Counted from the first letter of the stretch, positions 1 through 8,881 are shown. The stretch is 64,000 nucleotides of DNA from Neptuniibacter halophilus (GCF_030295765.1 NZ_AP027292.1:2976001-3040000); one strand, 5' to 3'. The notes: a model not told the origin generated them from the letters alone. A program made the numbers and translations.

Positions 1-273
1 CTCGTTAGCGGTGGAGAAGTGACCGTAGCGCTCAGTTTCCGCACGGAACGGGCGGATCATCTGAGTGTGACATACGTTACAACCTTCACGGATGTAGATG
101 TCACGGCCTTCAAACTCCAGCGGCGTATAGGTACGCAGACCTTCAATCGGCTTGGTGGTTGAAGTTGAGAAGAACAGAGGTACGATCTCGGCCAGACCAC
201 CGCCACTGATCACGATGATGACCAGCAGGATCATTAAGCCGATATTCTTTTCAATAGTTTCGTGTTTGATCAT
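1..273 (-). CDS. ccoO: cbb3-type cytochrome c oxidase subunit II (partial, 3' end off the window)
   Basis: This is the N-terminal 91 codons of the membrane-anchored mono-haem c subunit of the high-affinity cbb3 oxidase, which passes electrons to CcoN. The sequence shows a start ATG at 273 ([10 protein letters not shown]), one membrane segment at about residues 10-32, and a c-type haem motif CNVCH at residues 65-69, followed by the typical TQMIRPF. The gene lies 19 nt behind ccoN on the same strand, so the two are one operon; ccoQ and ccoP would be expected beyond base 1. Truncation is only by the window edge. The family call is very safe. Confidence 0.95.
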   Translation of the reverse strand, partial: MIKHETIEKNIGLMILLVIIVISGGGLAEIVPLFFSTSTTKPIEGLRTYTPLEFEGRDIYIREGCNVCHTQMIRPFRAETERYGHFSTANE

Positions 274-292
274 TTCTATCTGCTCCTTGACC

Positions 293-1723
293 TTAAGCTG
301 CCTGTGCAGAAGCTTCAGCTTCTGGTGCAGTGCTGCCCTTACGAACAGTCTGCCAAGTGTTGTAGGCCATCAGAACCATACCTGTCAGGAAGAACATGCC
401 GCCCAGCCAGCGTACGAAGTAACCCGGGTGAGAAGCTTCCAGCGCCTCAACGAAGCTGTAAGTCAGGGTGCCGTCTTCGTTAACTGCACGCCACATCAGA
501 CCCTGCAGGATACCGTTAACCCACATCGCACAGATGTACAGTACAGTACCAACGGTGGCCAGCCAGAAGTGAGTGTTGATCAGACCAACGCTGTACATCT
601 GAGCCTTACCGAACAGACGAGGCAGCATGTGGTAAACCGCACCGATAGAGATCATAGCAACCCAGCCCAGTGCACCCGCGTGTACGTGACCCACAGTCCA
701 GTCAGTGTTATGAGACAGCGCGTTTACTGTCTTAATAGACATCATTGGACCTTCAAAGGTAGACATACCGTAGAAAGACAGGGATACAACCAGGAAGCGC
801 AGTACCGGATCGGTACGCAGTTTGTGCCACGCGCCGGACAGGGTCATCATACCGTTGATCATGCCACCCCAGGATGGAGCCAGCAGGATCAGGGACATAA
901 CCATGCCTACAGACTGAGTCCAGTCTGGCAGCGCGGAGTAGTGCAGATGGTGACCACCCGCCCACATGTAAGTCGCGATCAGTGCCCAGAAGTGCACTAC
1001 GGACAGACGGTAGGAGTAGATTGGACGCTCAGCCTGTTTTGGTACGAAGTAGTACATCATGCCCAGGAAGCCTGCAGTCAGGAAGAAGCCTACTGCGTTG
1101 TGGCCGTACCACCACTGTACCATTGCATCAACAGTACCTGGGTAGACAGAGTAAGACTTGAACAGGGTTACCGGGATCGCAGCACTGTTAACGATGTGCA
1201 GCACAGCAACGGTGATGATGAACGCCATGTAGAACCAGTTACCCACGTAGATGTGGGAGGTCTTACGCATCTTCACAGTGCCCAGGAACACAACAGCGTA
1301 CGCTACCCAGACCACGGTGATCAGCAGGTCGATCGGCCATTCCAGCTCAGCGTACTCTTTAGAAGAGGTCAGACCCATCGGCAGCGTGATCGCTGCAGCC
1401 AGGATAACTGCTTGCCAGCCCCAGAAGGTAAACGCTGCCAGGCCATCAGAGAACAGGCGAACCTGGCTCGTACGCTGGACCACGTAGTAAGAAGTTGCAA
1501 ACAGGGCGCAGCCGCCGAATGCAAAGATAACTGCGTTGGTATGCAGTGGACGCAGACGACCGTAAGTCAGCCACGCGGTATCAAAGTTTAGTGCAGGCCA
1601 AACCAACTGGGCAGCGATCAGGACACCGACGGTCATACCGACGATACCCCAGATCACTGTCATTATGGCGAACTGGCGCACCACTTTATAATTGTAGGTG
1701 GGGTGTTCAGTTGCTGTGCTCAT
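293..1723 (-). CDS. ccoN: cbb3-type cytochrome c oxidase subunit I
   Basis: This is the catalytic haem b / haem b3-CuB subunit of cbb3 oxidase, which reduces O2 at low oxygen tension in the inner membrane. The 476-residue length and about 12 hydrophobic segments fit the family. Conserved histidines are visible, including GHNAVGFF, the CuB-side [14 protein letters not shown] and the [11 protein letters not shown] segment. The start ATG at 1723 gives [19 protein letters not shown], which is typical for CcoN. It leads the ccoNO operon. A near-perfect FNR/Anr box 308 nt upstream (2031-2044) is the only clear regulatory site in the upstream gap and suggests oxygen control through a long leader. 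Confidence 0.97.
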   Translation of the reverse strand: MSTATEHPTYNYKVVRQFAIMTVIWGIVGMTVGVLIAAQLVWPALNFDTAWLTYGRLRPLHTNAVIFAFGGCALFATSYYVVQRTSQVRLFSDGLAAFTFWGWQAVILAAAITLPMGLTSSKEYAELEWPIDLLITVVWVAYAVVFLGTVKMRKTSHIYVGNWFYMAFIITVAVLHIVNSAAIPVTLFKSYSVYPGTVDAMVQWWYGHNAVGFFLTAGFLGMMYYFVPKQAERPIYSYRLSVVHFWALIATYMWAGGHHLHYSALPDWTQSVGMVMSLILLAPSWGGMINGMMTLSGAWHKLRTDPVLRFLVVSLSFYGMSTFEGPMMSIKTVNALSHNTDWTVGHVHAGALGWVAMISIGAVYHMLPRLFGKAQMYSVGLINTHFWLATVGTVLYICAMWVNGILQGLMWRAVNEDGTLTYSFVEALEASHPGYFVRWLGGMFFLTGMVLMAYNTWQTVRKGSTAPEAEASAQAA

Positions 1724-2094
1724 GTCAGGCTCTCATCAACAAGCTATTAAGGAAATTTTCAGTTTCGCAGGCAATTATCTTGGAATAGGGGCGTGTTTTC
1801 AATGTGTTTCGCGGTTGCAATGAGGCATTTTGTCGCAGGTGCACACCTCCTTCTTTGGTCGACAAAGGCTCCTACTTTTAGTGGTTTTGTGTTTCTAACT
1901 CACTGAAAAATATGACTAATTTCGTATAGTTGTTTTAGTTATAAAAAAATAGTTTTTAGCGCTTTAGTGGTTTTTTTTGACCTGTGTCTAGGTTTTTAGA
2001 GACGATCTTTCAGGCTTATTCGTGCATTATTTGACGTAAATCAAGTTTGGTCGGGCGTAAAAACCAGATTTTTGTCTGCGGGAGGGCTAACTCA
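1724..2094. other. Divergent intergenic region between ccoN and the hydrolase gene
   Basis: This 371-nt gap separates ccoN (leftward) from the alpha/beta hydrolase (rightward). It contains one FNR/Anr-type palindrome near its right end and AT-rich tracts around 1930-1980. I see no supportable gene in it. A ccoN transcript starting near the palindrome would carry a leader of about 270 nt. Confidence 0.6.
2031..2044. promoter_or_regulatory. FNR/Anr-type box
   Basis: The site reads TTGACGTAAATCAA. It matches the FNR/Anr consensus TTGAT-N4-ATCAA with a single mismatch (C for T at the fifth position). Anr/FNR proteins are known to activate cbb3 operons under low oxygen. It is palindromic, so it could serve ccoN (start 308 nt away) or the hydrolase-rlmM pair (GTG start 50 nt away). 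Neither side shows a strong -10 at the class II distance, so the direction is open. Confidence 0.7.
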
Positions 2095-2697
2095 GTGTTA
2101 ATTAATGGAAAACCTATTTCGGGCAGGGTTATTCTTGCGCATGGCGCCGGAGCCGGCATGGACAGCGATTTTATGCAGGCAATGGCACTGGGGCTGGCTG
2201 ATCTGGGTTGCGAGGTGATTCGCTTTGAGTTTCCCTACATGGCGAAGAGTCGGGCAGAGGGTAAGCGTCGTCCGCCGGATCGGATGCCAAAGTTGCTGGA
2301 GGCCTACACCGCCCTGATTGAGCAGGTTCATACTGCCGATGTGCCGCTCTTCCTGGCGGGTAAATCGATGGGTGGCAGGGTGGCTTCAATGCTACTGGAG
2401 GCATCACCGGCCACTGCTGGTCTGGTGTTTGGCTATCCGTTCCATCCCCGGGGTAAGCCGGACCAGCTGCGTACTGAACATCTGCTGCAGTTACAAAAAC
2501 CGTTGCATATCTTTCAGGGGAGTCGTGACCCGATGGGTTCCATTGCTGAGGTGAGCAGGTACAATCTGCCAGCTTCAGTGAATATACACTGGCTGGAGGA
2601 TGGTGATCATGACCTTAAACCGCGAAAAGCCTCAGGTTTTAGTCAGGAGCAACATATCTTATCGGTAGTCAGTGCCATAGCGGGAGTCATCTCTTGA
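2095..2697 (+). CDS. Alpha/beta hydrolase of the KANL3/Tex30-like family (COG3571 type)
   Basis: This is a small cytosolic alpha/beta-hydrolase fold protein of about 200 residues; the substrate is unknown. The sequence shows LAHGAGAGMDSDFM near the N-terminus (oxyanion region), the nucleophile elbow GKSMGGR, and a late D/H pair in DGDHDLKP. I start it at GTG 2095, because GGAGGG at 2081-2086 lies 8 nt upstream; the open frame extends 16 codons further to a TTG with no ribosome site. The stop overlaps the rlmM start (TTGA), so the two are translationally coupled. This pairing is common in gammaproteobacteria, but a functional link is only inferred. Confidence 0.85.
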   Translation: MLINGKPISGRVILAHGAGAGMDSDFMQAMALGLADLGCEVIRFEFPYMAKSRAEGKRRPPDRMPKLLEAYTALIEQVHTADVPLFLAGKSMGGRVASMLLEASPATAGLVFGYPFHPRGKPDQLRTEHLLQLQKPLHIFQGSRDPMGSIAEVSRYNLPASVNIHWLEDGDHDLKPRKASGFSQEQHILSVVSAIAGVIS

Positions 2698-3761
2698 GTG
2701 ATTTAGATCGTCTGCTTTTACAGTGTCGTGCCGGTTTTGAAAAAGAAGCCGCCGCGGAGATTACCGATCAGTGTGCAGCGCTTGGTATCTATGGCTATTG
2801 CACGCTGAACAGCGATGATGGCTACCTGCTGTTTCACCTGCAGCAACCGGAGGATGGGGAACGCGCGCTGCGCGAGCTCCGCTTTCGCGAATTTATTTTT
2901 ATCCGCCAGTGGGCGCTGGTGGGTGAGTGTCTGGAGCTGGCTCCTGATGACCGGATCGGGCAGATCTCAGCGCTGTTGCAGGATCTGCCCACCGCTACGG
3001 AGCTCTGGGTGGAGTATCCGGATACCACCGAAGGCCGGGAGATGGCGAGGTTTGCACGCAAATTCGGCTCGGCACTGGCACAGCATCTCAGGCGCAACGG
3101 CGGTTTGGAAAAACAATCCCGAAATCGTGCGCAACGCTTATTGTTGTTCACTCTGAGCGGTAGTCAGCTCTATCTGGGCTATGCGCCGGTCAGAAATTCA
3201 GCGCCCTGGCCTATGGGGTTGCCGCGTCTGAAGTTCCCCAAAGATGCGCCCAGCCGGTCTACCCTCAAGCTGGAAGAGGCATGGCACTGGTTTATTCCGC
3301 GTGAGGAGTGGGATACCCGGCTTGCACACAGTTCTACTGCGGTCGATCTGGGGGCGGCACCGGGAGGCTGGACCTGGCAGTTGGTGCAGCGCAGTATGTT
3401 TGTTACCGCCGTGGATAACGGGCCGATGCAGCCCGCGCTGATGGAGTCAGGTCAGGTGCGTCATGTGCAGGAGGATGCCTATCGCTTCGTACCGGATCAG
3501 CCGGTGAATCTGATGGTGTGCGATGTGGTGGATAAGCCGGTTAAAACTGCCGCGATGGCCGCGGATTGGGTGCTCAATGGTTACTGTAACGAAGCGATTT
3601 TTAATCTTAAATTGCCGATGAAACAGCGCTATCAGGAAGTGATCGGTTGTCTTAACCTCATTGCTGAGCGGTGTATGCAGGCGGGTGTGGCCTATGAGTT
3701 GTTAACCCGGCATCTTTATCATGACCGGGAAGAGGTGACCTGTCTGTTACGCAGGCTTTAA
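2694..3761 (+). CDS. rlmM: 23S rRNA 2'-O-ribose C2498 methyltransferase RlmM
   Basis: RlmM methylates the 2'-OH of C2498 in the peptidyl-transferase centre of 23S rRNA using SAM. The protein has 355 residues, as is usual. An N-terminal THUMP-like part is followed by a Rossmann methyltransferase domain carrying the SAM loop AVDLGAAPGGWTWQL (about residues 216-230), then DNGPM and VCDVVDKP, and a conserved FNLKLPMKQRY with the catalytic lysine region. Start is TTG 2694, with GGGAG 7 nt upstream, overlapping the stop of the hydrolase gene. The stop codon abuts the terminator of the convergent ABM gene. Confidence 0.95.
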   Translation: MSDLDRLLLQCRAGFEKEAAAEITDQCAALGIYGYCTLNSDDGYLLFHLQQPEDGERALRELRFREFIFIRQWALVGECLELAPDDRIGQISALLQDLPTATELWVEYPDTTEGREMARFARKFGSALAQHLRRNGGLEKQSRNRAQRLLLFTLSGSQLYLGYAPVRNSAPWPMGLPRLKFPKDAPSRSTLKLEEAWHWFIPREEWDTRLAHSSTAVDLGAAPGGWTWQLVQRSMFVTAVDNGPMQPALMESGQVRHVQEDAYRFVPDQPVNLMVCDVVDKPVKTAAMAADWVLNGYCNEAIFNLKLPMKQRYQEVIGCLNLIAERCMQAGVAYELLTRHLYHDREEVTCLLRRL

Positions 3762-3805
3762 AAAAGCATGCCGAAACGGAGTGTTTGTGGCATCCCTTTC
3801 GGCAT
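3759..3805 (-). terminator. Rho-independent terminator of the ABM-domain gene
   Basis: An inverted repeat ATGCCGAAA (3768-3776) / TTTCGGCAT (3797-3805) is followed, on the minus strand, by GCTTTTTT. It lies 23 nt past the stop of the minus-strand ABM gene and touches the end of rlmM. Confidence 0.7.
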
Positions 3806-3827
3806 AATCAGCCAGTCGTGTACCGTT

Positions 3828-4109
3828 TCAGTGTTCGAAGAGGGTGACCTTTTCTTCGCTTTCCAGCATCGGGTTAATAGCTGCCATCATCTCCAGTCGT
3901 TCCGGGGAGCGGTGCCAGCGCTGCCAGTCCTGTACGGTTCGATAGGTGGCGATGACCAGACGGTGGTTGGGGTCATCGGTGTTCTGCAACGCTTCACCGG
4001 AGATAAAGCCGTGCGCCTGCATCGCCAGTTGCAGGGTGTCCCGGGCTGCTTTGTCGTAGTGTTCTGCCAGTGAATCTGCGATATGACGTTCAATCATTAC
4101 CCGAATCAT
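3828..4109 (-). CDS. Antibiotic biosynthesis monooxygenase (ABM) domain protein
   Basis: This is a 93-residue single-domain protein of the dimeric alpha+beta barrel ABM fold. Family members include small cofactor-free monooxygenases and haem-handling proteins; the substrate here is not predictable. Visible family features are the opening strand MIRVMIERHI, a central GFISGEALQNTDDPNHRLVI, and the W-x-R-W pattern DWQRWHRSPER followed by the closing strand EEKVTLFEH. ATG 4109 is preceded by AGGGAGAAACGAG, a good ribosome site. It is a monocistronic gene with its own terminator, facing rlmM. Confidence 0.85.
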   Translation of the reverse strand: MIRVMIERHIADSLAEHYDKAARDTLQLAMQAHGFISGEALQNTDDPNHRLVIATYRTVQDWQRWHRSPERLEMMAAINPMLESEEKVTLFEH

Positions 4110-4259
4110 CTCGTTTCTCCCTCTAAATTAGGCCTGTCTTTTGTAAAGAATGGCTTATTTTTCAAGGAAATGCGACTTTAAACCGCAGATTGGTCGGAAA
4201 TCACTTTTTCTGTAATCTCTAATTTGAGACAATGACCGACTTTCTGCAAGAGAGACACG

Positions 4260-4499
4260 ATGAGTACGATAAAAGCTGACCATGTTCTGGATGCACAGGG
4301 CCTGTATTGCCCTGAACCCGTTATGATGTTGCATAACCGGGTGCGGGATATGGCGGCAGGAGAGGTCCTGCATATTCTGGCGACCGATCCCTCTACCCAA
4401 CGGGATATTCCGAAGTTCTGTACCTTTCTCGGACATGAGCTGGTAGAGCAGTACGTTGATGAACCGCTCTACGGTTACTATATCCGCAAGGGCAGTTGA
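4260..4499 (+). CDS. tusA: Sulfur carrier protein TusA
   Basis: TusA is a small cytosolic sulfur carrier that takes persulfide sulfur from IscS and feeds the Tus relay for mnm5s2U34 tRNA thiolation. The 79-residue protein shows the diagnostic [11 protein letters not shown] motif with the acceptor cysteine at residue 19, followed by [28 protein letters not shown] lies just upstream of ATG 4260. A ProQ/FinO gene follows 105 nt later with its own possible promoter. Confidence 0.95.
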   Translation: MSTIKADHVLDAQGLYCPEPVMMLHNRVRDMAAGEVLHILATDPSTQRDIPKFCTFLGHELVEQYVDEPLYGYYIRKGS

Positions 4500-4512
4500 T
4501 TCCTCATCGGGC

Positions 4513-4542
4513 TTGCGTTTGATTTTAACCCGGCAATTATAC
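4513..4542 (+). promoter_or_regulatory. Possible sigma-70 promoter for the ProQ/FinO gene
   Basis: TTGCGT (4513-4518), an 18-nt spacer and TTATAC (4537-4542) lie between tusA and the ProQ/FinO gene. Predicted transcription would start near 4549, giving a leader of about 55 nt to GTG 4605. Confidence 0.4.
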
Positions 4543-4604
4543 AGGCAACTGGAACGGGCAATGTGCTCGCAGGGGAGCCCCCTATCCAGACAGAGGCTAT
4601 TCAG

Positions 4605-5021
4605 GTGAATGACGTAGTGAACAAAGCGCCAAAGGCGAAATCCAAAAACCGTGCTGCAAATATGGCTGCTCTGCAGCAGTTGATGGAAGCGTATCCGAAA
4701 ACCTTTGATCGTAAAAACGTTCGTCCTCTGAAGATCGGCATTCAGGAAGATCTGGTTGCGGATGAAAAAGTAGCGAAGAACAAAATCAAGCGGGCGCTGG
4801 CCAGCTATGTGCGTTCGCTGAACTACTACCGTTCACTGCGTGAAGGTGCCGAGCGGATCGATATTAATGGCGAGCCGGCAGGTCTGGTGACTAAAGAAGA
4901 GTCTGATCACGCTAAAGATAAGCTGCGCGAAATTAACAAAGCGCGGCAGGAAAAGCGTAAAGAGCAGGAGCGTGAAGAGCGAATGTCCATGAAGCTGGAG
5001 CAACTGGTCACGCGTAAATAA
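4605..5021 (+). CDS. ProQ/FinO-family RNA chaperone
   Basis: ProQ/FinO-domain proteins bind structured small RNAs and mRNA 3' ends. The FinO-like core covers about residues 10-95 (AALQQLMEAYPKTFDRKNVRPLKIGI, then KIKRALASYVRSLNYYRSL), and a charged K/R/E-rich tail (NKARQEKRKEQEREERMS) follows. I start at GTG 4605 (V/MNDVVNKAPK), 8 nt behind AGAGG; the frame stays open to GTG 4563, which would add 14 residues with a weaker case. At 138 residues it is shorter than E. coli ProQ, lacking its long linker and C-terminal domain, and resembles the minimal ProQ-like proteins of other gammaproteobacteria. Confidence 0.88.
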   Translation: MNDVVNKAPKAKSKNRAANMAALQQLMEAYPKTFDRKNVRPLKIGIQEDLVADEKVAKNKIKRALASYVRSLNYYRSLREGAERIDINGEPAGLVTKEESDHAKDKLREINKARQEKRKEQEREERMSMKLEQLVTRK

Positions 5022-5035
5022 AACGCAGGGATTAC

Positions 5036-5069
5036 ACAAAAAAACGGCGGTTATTACCGCCGTTTTTTT
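5036..5069. terminator. Bidirectional terminator between proQ-like gene and lapD
   Basis: AACGGCGGT-TATT-ACCGCCGTT is flanked by an A-run on the left and a T-run on the right. It can terminate the rightward ProQ-family gene and the leftward lapD transcript. Confidence 0.85.
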
Positions 5070-5085
5070 GTTTTATGGTATGCGC

Positions 5086-7038
5086 TTACGCGTTCAGAGG
5101 TCGCGGAGCGCCATGCAGGTAACCCTGCGAGCCATCAACCTCCAGCTGATTCAGGAGTTCCAGTTGGCTTTCACGTTCAACATGCTCGGCATAAGCCTTG
5201 ATGCCGAGGCTGTGAGCCACGCTGACCAGACTGCTGACGAAGAAGCGATCCTCTTCACTCTGATCGATGTTGCGAATCAGCGAACCATCAATCTTAATGT
5301 AATCGGGTTGGATCGAGTACAGGTAAGAGAAGCCGCTCGGGTGGATGCCGAAATGATCGACGCCAAAGCCGATGCTCTGCTCGTTGAGGGCTTTGCGGAA
5401 TCGGCTACTGGCTTCAGGATGGTTCAGTACGCTGGTTTCATCCAGCTCAAAGACCATTTTCTCAGACAGGTCGCTGTTTCGGATCTGTTGCAGTAGCCAA
5501 TCAAGGTTGTCTGCTACGCTGACACTTTCCGCACTCAGGTTGATACACAGCGGGCAGGAGAGCTGACTGGCCTGTTGTGTGCCCAGCTCGAATACGGCCC
5601 GATCCAGCTCTGCGGACAGATTAAGCTCTTTGACCACACTGAGAAACTCACCGGCTGAGGCCGGCTGGTTGTTCTGGTTAAGAATGCGCGCGAAGACCTC
5701 CTCCTGAATCGGCATGGAGCTGGGGGCTTTACTGAAAACGCTCTGTACCTGCAGGAAAATCTTACGTTGGTTGATGGCATGAGCAACATGCTGTTGCCAG
5801 TCGGTCTGATCCGGCGCATTACTGCTCTGCTCATCAGCGTTAAACTGTTGCCAGAGCTGGTTGGCTTTTTCCGCTTCCTGTGTGGCGATTTGTGCCTCAG
5901 ACAGCAGTTGGCTGCTGTTGCTGTCGTGCCGGCAATGGCTGCTGCCTGCGCAGATCAGTGGTGAGGGTAGTGGATCGCTGGCAAATTGGTTGAGCTGTGT
6001 GCTCAGTGTCTGGTCGAGCTGCTGCAGGGCGATAATGAGCTGATTGCTGTCGCTCTGGCGGGTCAGGAGGATAAAGTCGGCCCCGCTGACACGGCCCAGA
6101 ATGCCCTGATCGGATTGATCTGCCATAATCTGCAGTTGTTTGGCCAGCGTTTTAATCAGGCTGTTGGTCTGTTCGATACCGATCTGCTGGTTGATCTGCT
6201 GCAGTGATTTAAGGCGCACGTTCAGCAGGGTCCCGGTGCCAAAGTCCTGGCGATAATCGAGGCGTTCTGCCAGTTGTGACTGCGTGGCCCGCTGATTAGA
6301 CAGGCCGGTCAGGTTATCCTGATAGGCGCTGCGACGCAGCTCTTCGATATTGCGGCTCTGCTCTTCGAACATCTGATGTACCCGGCGAACCATCCGGTTC
6401 ATGGCCTCAACCACCCGTTTCAACTCACGTGTTCTGGGTAGCTTTTCTTGCTCCAGATAGCGTTTCTCAGTGAGGGCGACAGCCTGGTTTTCAACCTTCT
6501 TCAGGGGCGCCAGCAGGTAACGGATCAGGGTGCTGATGGCCAGCAGACAGAAAAGGGAGAGGCAGGTGAACAGAATCAGGCTGTCCTGAGCGCCTTTCCA
6601 GAGTTTTTCGTAAGCGTAACCGGCCCGGCTCTGCACGTATATTTTGCCAACATGGCGCCATTGGTAGGTGACATCACGAAACATGTTGGGCGGGGTGATT
6701 TTTACCAGATCCTGAAACCACTGCGGCACATCCGGGCTGATCTCCGGCGGGGTCTGTTTTTCAAACAGTATTCCTTCTTCGGCATTGGTGACGATAATGC
6801 GCTGATAGAAGCCGCTGTCAAAGATCGCATTGACTGCGGTTTCTACCGTGGCGCTGTCGTTCTCCGCCATGTAAGGTGCCAGATAGAGCCCCAGATGGGT
6901 CGCTGAGTCCTGTGCGTGCGATTCAAGCTGATCCTGCAGCACCGAGCGGGAGCTTTCCGACATAATGTACAGCGTGCCAGAAACCAGGCCGATAAGGATG
7001 GCTAAGATCGCACCTATCAGTTGGTTAACCAGTGACAT
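5086..7038 (-). CDS. lapD: LapD-type c-di-GMP receptor with degenerate GGDEF and EAL domains
   Basis: LapD is an inner-membrane receptor that binds c-di-GMP through a dead EAL domain and then holds the periplasmic protease LapG, keeping large adhesins on the surface. The 650 residues show TM1 (about 5-26), a periplasmic LapD_MoxY-like output domain (27-150), TM2 (about 153-175), a HAMP segment, a GGDEF-like domain whose signature is SGADF (318-322), and an EAL-like domain with EEVF (446-449) instead of EAL, and VDHFG where DDFG is usual. Both active sites are therefore degenerate, as expected for a receptor. lapG lies 24 nt upstream in the same operon. Length and context match Pseudomonas LapD. 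Confidence 0.93.
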   Translation of the reverse strand: MSLVNQLIGAILAILIGLVSGTLYIMSESSRSVLQDQLESHAQDSATHLGLYLAPYMAENDSATVETAVNAIFDSGFYQRIIVTNAEEGILFEKQTPPEISPDVPQWFQDLVKITPPNMFRDVTYQWRHVGKIYVQSRAGYAYEKLWKGAQDSLILFTCLSLFCLLAISTLIRYLLAPLKKVENQAVALTEKRYLEQEKLPRTRELKRVVEAMNRMVRRVHQMFEEQSRNIEELRRSAYQDNLTGLSNQRATQSQLAERLDYRQDFGTGTLLNVRLKSLQQINQQIGIEQTNSLIKTLAKQLQIMADQSDQGILGRVSGADFILLTRQSDSNQLIIALQQLDQTLSTQLNQFASDPLPSPLICAGSSHCRHDSNSSQLLSEAQIATQEAEKANQLWQQFNADEQSSNAPDQTDWQQHVAHAINQRKIFLQVQSVFSKAPSSMPIQEEVFARILNQNNQPASAGEFLSVVKELNLSAELDRAVFELGTQQASQLSCPLCINLSAESVSVADNLDWLLQQIRNSDLSEKMVFELDETSVLNHPEASSRFRKALNEQSIGFGVDHFGIHPSGFSYLYSIQPDYIKIDGSLIRNIDQSEEDRFFVSSLVSVAHSLGIKAYAEHVERESQLELLNQLEVDGSQGYLHGAPRPLNA

Positions 7039-7062
7039 AACACTTACTCCTCATCATTAAAC

Positions 7063-7764
7063 CTATTGTAGGTTAATGTCCTTATTTTCAATTCTTGATT
7101 GCAGTTTTACCCAGGGCTTCAGCCGATCTGATGTGCCGACCAGCGTGGTTCTGCGCCCCATCTTTGAGAGCCAGAGCTTATCGCCGTTAAAGCTGTAAAC
7201 ATGAAGCAGGTCCGGGCGTTTCGAGGCGGGCAGGATCTGGCCATTGATGTTATCGAGTACCAGCGGGACTGAGCCAGGAGTCTGATAGTAGGTCAGCACC
7301 ATGTGCGCCTGGTTGTAGGTCAGGGCTTTTACGTAGGCCAGATTCATTTTTTCGACCGGAACACCCAGCTCCTTCAGGGTATAGTATTTGGCGATACTGA
7401 AGTCTTCGCAGTCTCCGCCATTGGTAATCAGAAATTCGACCGGCGTGGCCCAGTAATCTTTTTTCTTCCAGTGTTTGATATCGTCAATAAAGCGGACCTG
7501 ATTAAAAAACCGATTCACCTCTGTGAGCTTTTCCTGTTCATCCTTGTCAGCCAGATCGGTCAGCAGTGCCTGCCAGCTTTGCAGGCGAAGTTTCGCCCGC
7601 TGGCCATATTTCTGCCCCAGCTTCTCAATATCAGCCTGGCTCAGGCGAATACTCTCGGCACCTACTTGAAGCAATAACAGGCAGGAGATGACGATCAGCA
7701 ACACGAACAGCATAACGCTCTGTTTGCCGTGGTTGTGCTCGCGGGTGGCCGGGTGTGTGCGCAA
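7063..7764 (-). CDS. lapG: LapG-type periplasmic cysteine protease (transglutaminase-like)
   Basis: LapG cleaves the N-terminal region of giant RTX-type adhesins and releases biofilm cells; LapD sequesters it when c-di-GMP is high. The catalytic triad is visible: Cys119 in NGGDCEDFSIAKYY, His154 in QAHMVLTY and Asp171 in LVLDNINGQ. A hydrophobic signal stretch (VMLFVLLIVISCLLLLQVGA) precedes the mature part. The start is uncertain: TTG 7764 supplies a basic n-region, while ATG 7713 would begin directly in the hydrophobic core. It sits between lapD and the DUF3080 lipoprotein gene. No target adhesin or type I secretion gene is in the window. Confidence 0.92.
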   Translation of the reverse strand: MRTHPATREHNHGKQSVMLFVLLIVISCLLLLQVGAESIRLSQADIEKLGQKYGQRAKLRLQSWQALLTDLADKDEQEKLTEVNRFFNQVRFIDDIKHWKKKDYWATPVEFLITNGGDCEDFSIAKYYTLKELGVPVEKMNLAYVKALTYNQAHMVLTYYQTPGSVPLVLDNINGQILPASKRPDLLHVYSFNGDKLWLSKMGRRTTLVGTSDRLKPWVKLQSRIENKDINLQ

Positions 7765-7789
7765 GGTCAGATCCGTTGCCTCTGGTGAT

Positions 7790-8866
7790 TTATTTCGTTG
7801 GCATCAGGCCGCACTGTTTCAGCAGTCGCTGCCAGGATTGTGTGTGCTGATCGCGGGCCCGGATATATTGCTGCCATAAACCCTCCGGCGCCGAAATCGA
7901 GATCATTTTAGCGTAATACGCCTGCATACTCTCGGGTATCTGGATATTAAGCTGCTGAAAATTAGACAATAAATCAGCATTTAGTTTCATCCATGGGGCG
8001 CTTTGATTGTGTACCAGAGCCAGGTAGGGCTGGACATCACCAATGTAGAACTTGAAGAACACATTGCGGAGAATTTTACCCTGTGTGCTGGCCTGCTGGT
8101 TATAACAGAGCGGGCGTTGGGCCAGTCGGGTATTGATCAGCGAACTGGCTGTGTTCAGGTAGTGCGTCATGAGTTCCAGCGAGCTGAATACACGAGTGCC
8201 ACTGGCGTTTTTGTGCAGTATTTCATAACTGGGTTCAAGGTCAGGGATGGCGCTGTCGGGAGATTCAAACCAGCCGGGCGGATGACCTGTCAGCGCGACC
8301 AGCTGGCTCAGGGCAGCCTGACTGGCAGCGACTGTACCGTCATCCCGCAGTGGCAGCGGGGTCCTGTCCCGGCTGAAATTTGCCTCGATCGCTTCCGAGC
8401 TGAATATTCCGTTCCACAGTTCCAGTGGCAGGTTCTGCTGTTTGACCTGATAGATCTCATCCAGACGCCTGAGCAGAGCCTGATCGGCGCTTTCCTGATT
8501 GGCCAGACGCTGGCGACACTGGCTCAGGGCGCTGAAAAAGCGTAGCTCGTAAGCCAGTTTCAGAGAGGGGCGGTAAACCTTGCCCAGAGAGCTGTTACGT
8601 TCTGCAATCATCAGAACCAGATTGCATTCCTGTAAGCGGAGTACATCCAGTAATCCTTCACGGATCTCCTCTGTCGCCAGAATGCGTTCACGCTTCAGCG
8701 GGAATCCCGCACGGACAGGGGGTGAAAAGGGGGCAGGTTGTTCCAGTTCAAGGCTGTTGCTGAGGCGATACAGATAGTTTTCCAGCATGGCCTCAGGGGT
8801 GTCCCGGCTGCAACCGGTCAGCCCGAGAGCCGTGCAGGTTAATAGCAGGAGGAGCATGTAGCGCAT
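7790..8866 (-). CDS. DUF3080-family lipoprotein
   Basis: This is a conserved gammaproteobacterial protein of unknown function. The N-terminus is a lipoprotein signal with lipobox LTGC (cysteine near residue 19), so the product should be lipid-anchored, facing the periplasm or outer membrane. The rest is largely helical and polar, with the pattern ALSQCRQRLANQ and a C-terminal YIRARDQHTQSWQRLLKQCG. It is 358 residues long, typical of DUF3080. It sits between the MATE gene (15 nt) and lapG (25 nt), so it is probably cotranscribed with lapG-lapD. A role in the adhesin switch is possible but unproven. Confidence 0.8.
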   Translation of the reverse strand: MRYMLLLLLTCTALGLTGCSRDTPEAMLENYLYRLSNSLELEQPAPFSPPVRAGFPLKRERILATEEIREGLLDVLRLQECNLVLMIAERNSSLGKVYRPSLKLAYELRFFSALSQCRQRLANQESADQALLRRLDEIYQVKQQNLPLELWNGIFSSEAIEANFSRDRTPLPLRDDGTVAASQAALSQLVALTGHPPGWFESPDSAIPDLEPSYEILHKNASGTRVFSSLELMTHYLNTASSLINTRLAQRPLCYNQQASTQGKILRNVFFKFYIGDVQPYLALVHNQSAPWMKLNADLLSNFQQLNIQIPESMQAYYAKMISISAPEGLWQQYIRARDQHTQSWQRLLKQCGLMPTK

Positions 8867-8881
8867 CAGCAGCCTCCTCTG

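Noticed and set aside
152..1591. A 479-codon open frame antisense to ccoN
   Set aside because: It mirrors ccoN codon structure, has low-complexity His/Gln-rich translation and no domain; it is a shadow of the real gene. The same holds for long antisense frames at 38710-39648, 55918-57249 and 57582-58739.
2079..2088. GCGGGAGGGC repeated at 2079, 10323 and 49169 as a dispersed element
   Set aside because: Two of the three copies serve as ribosome sites; the string is a Shine-Dalgarno variant and flanking sequence is not conserved.
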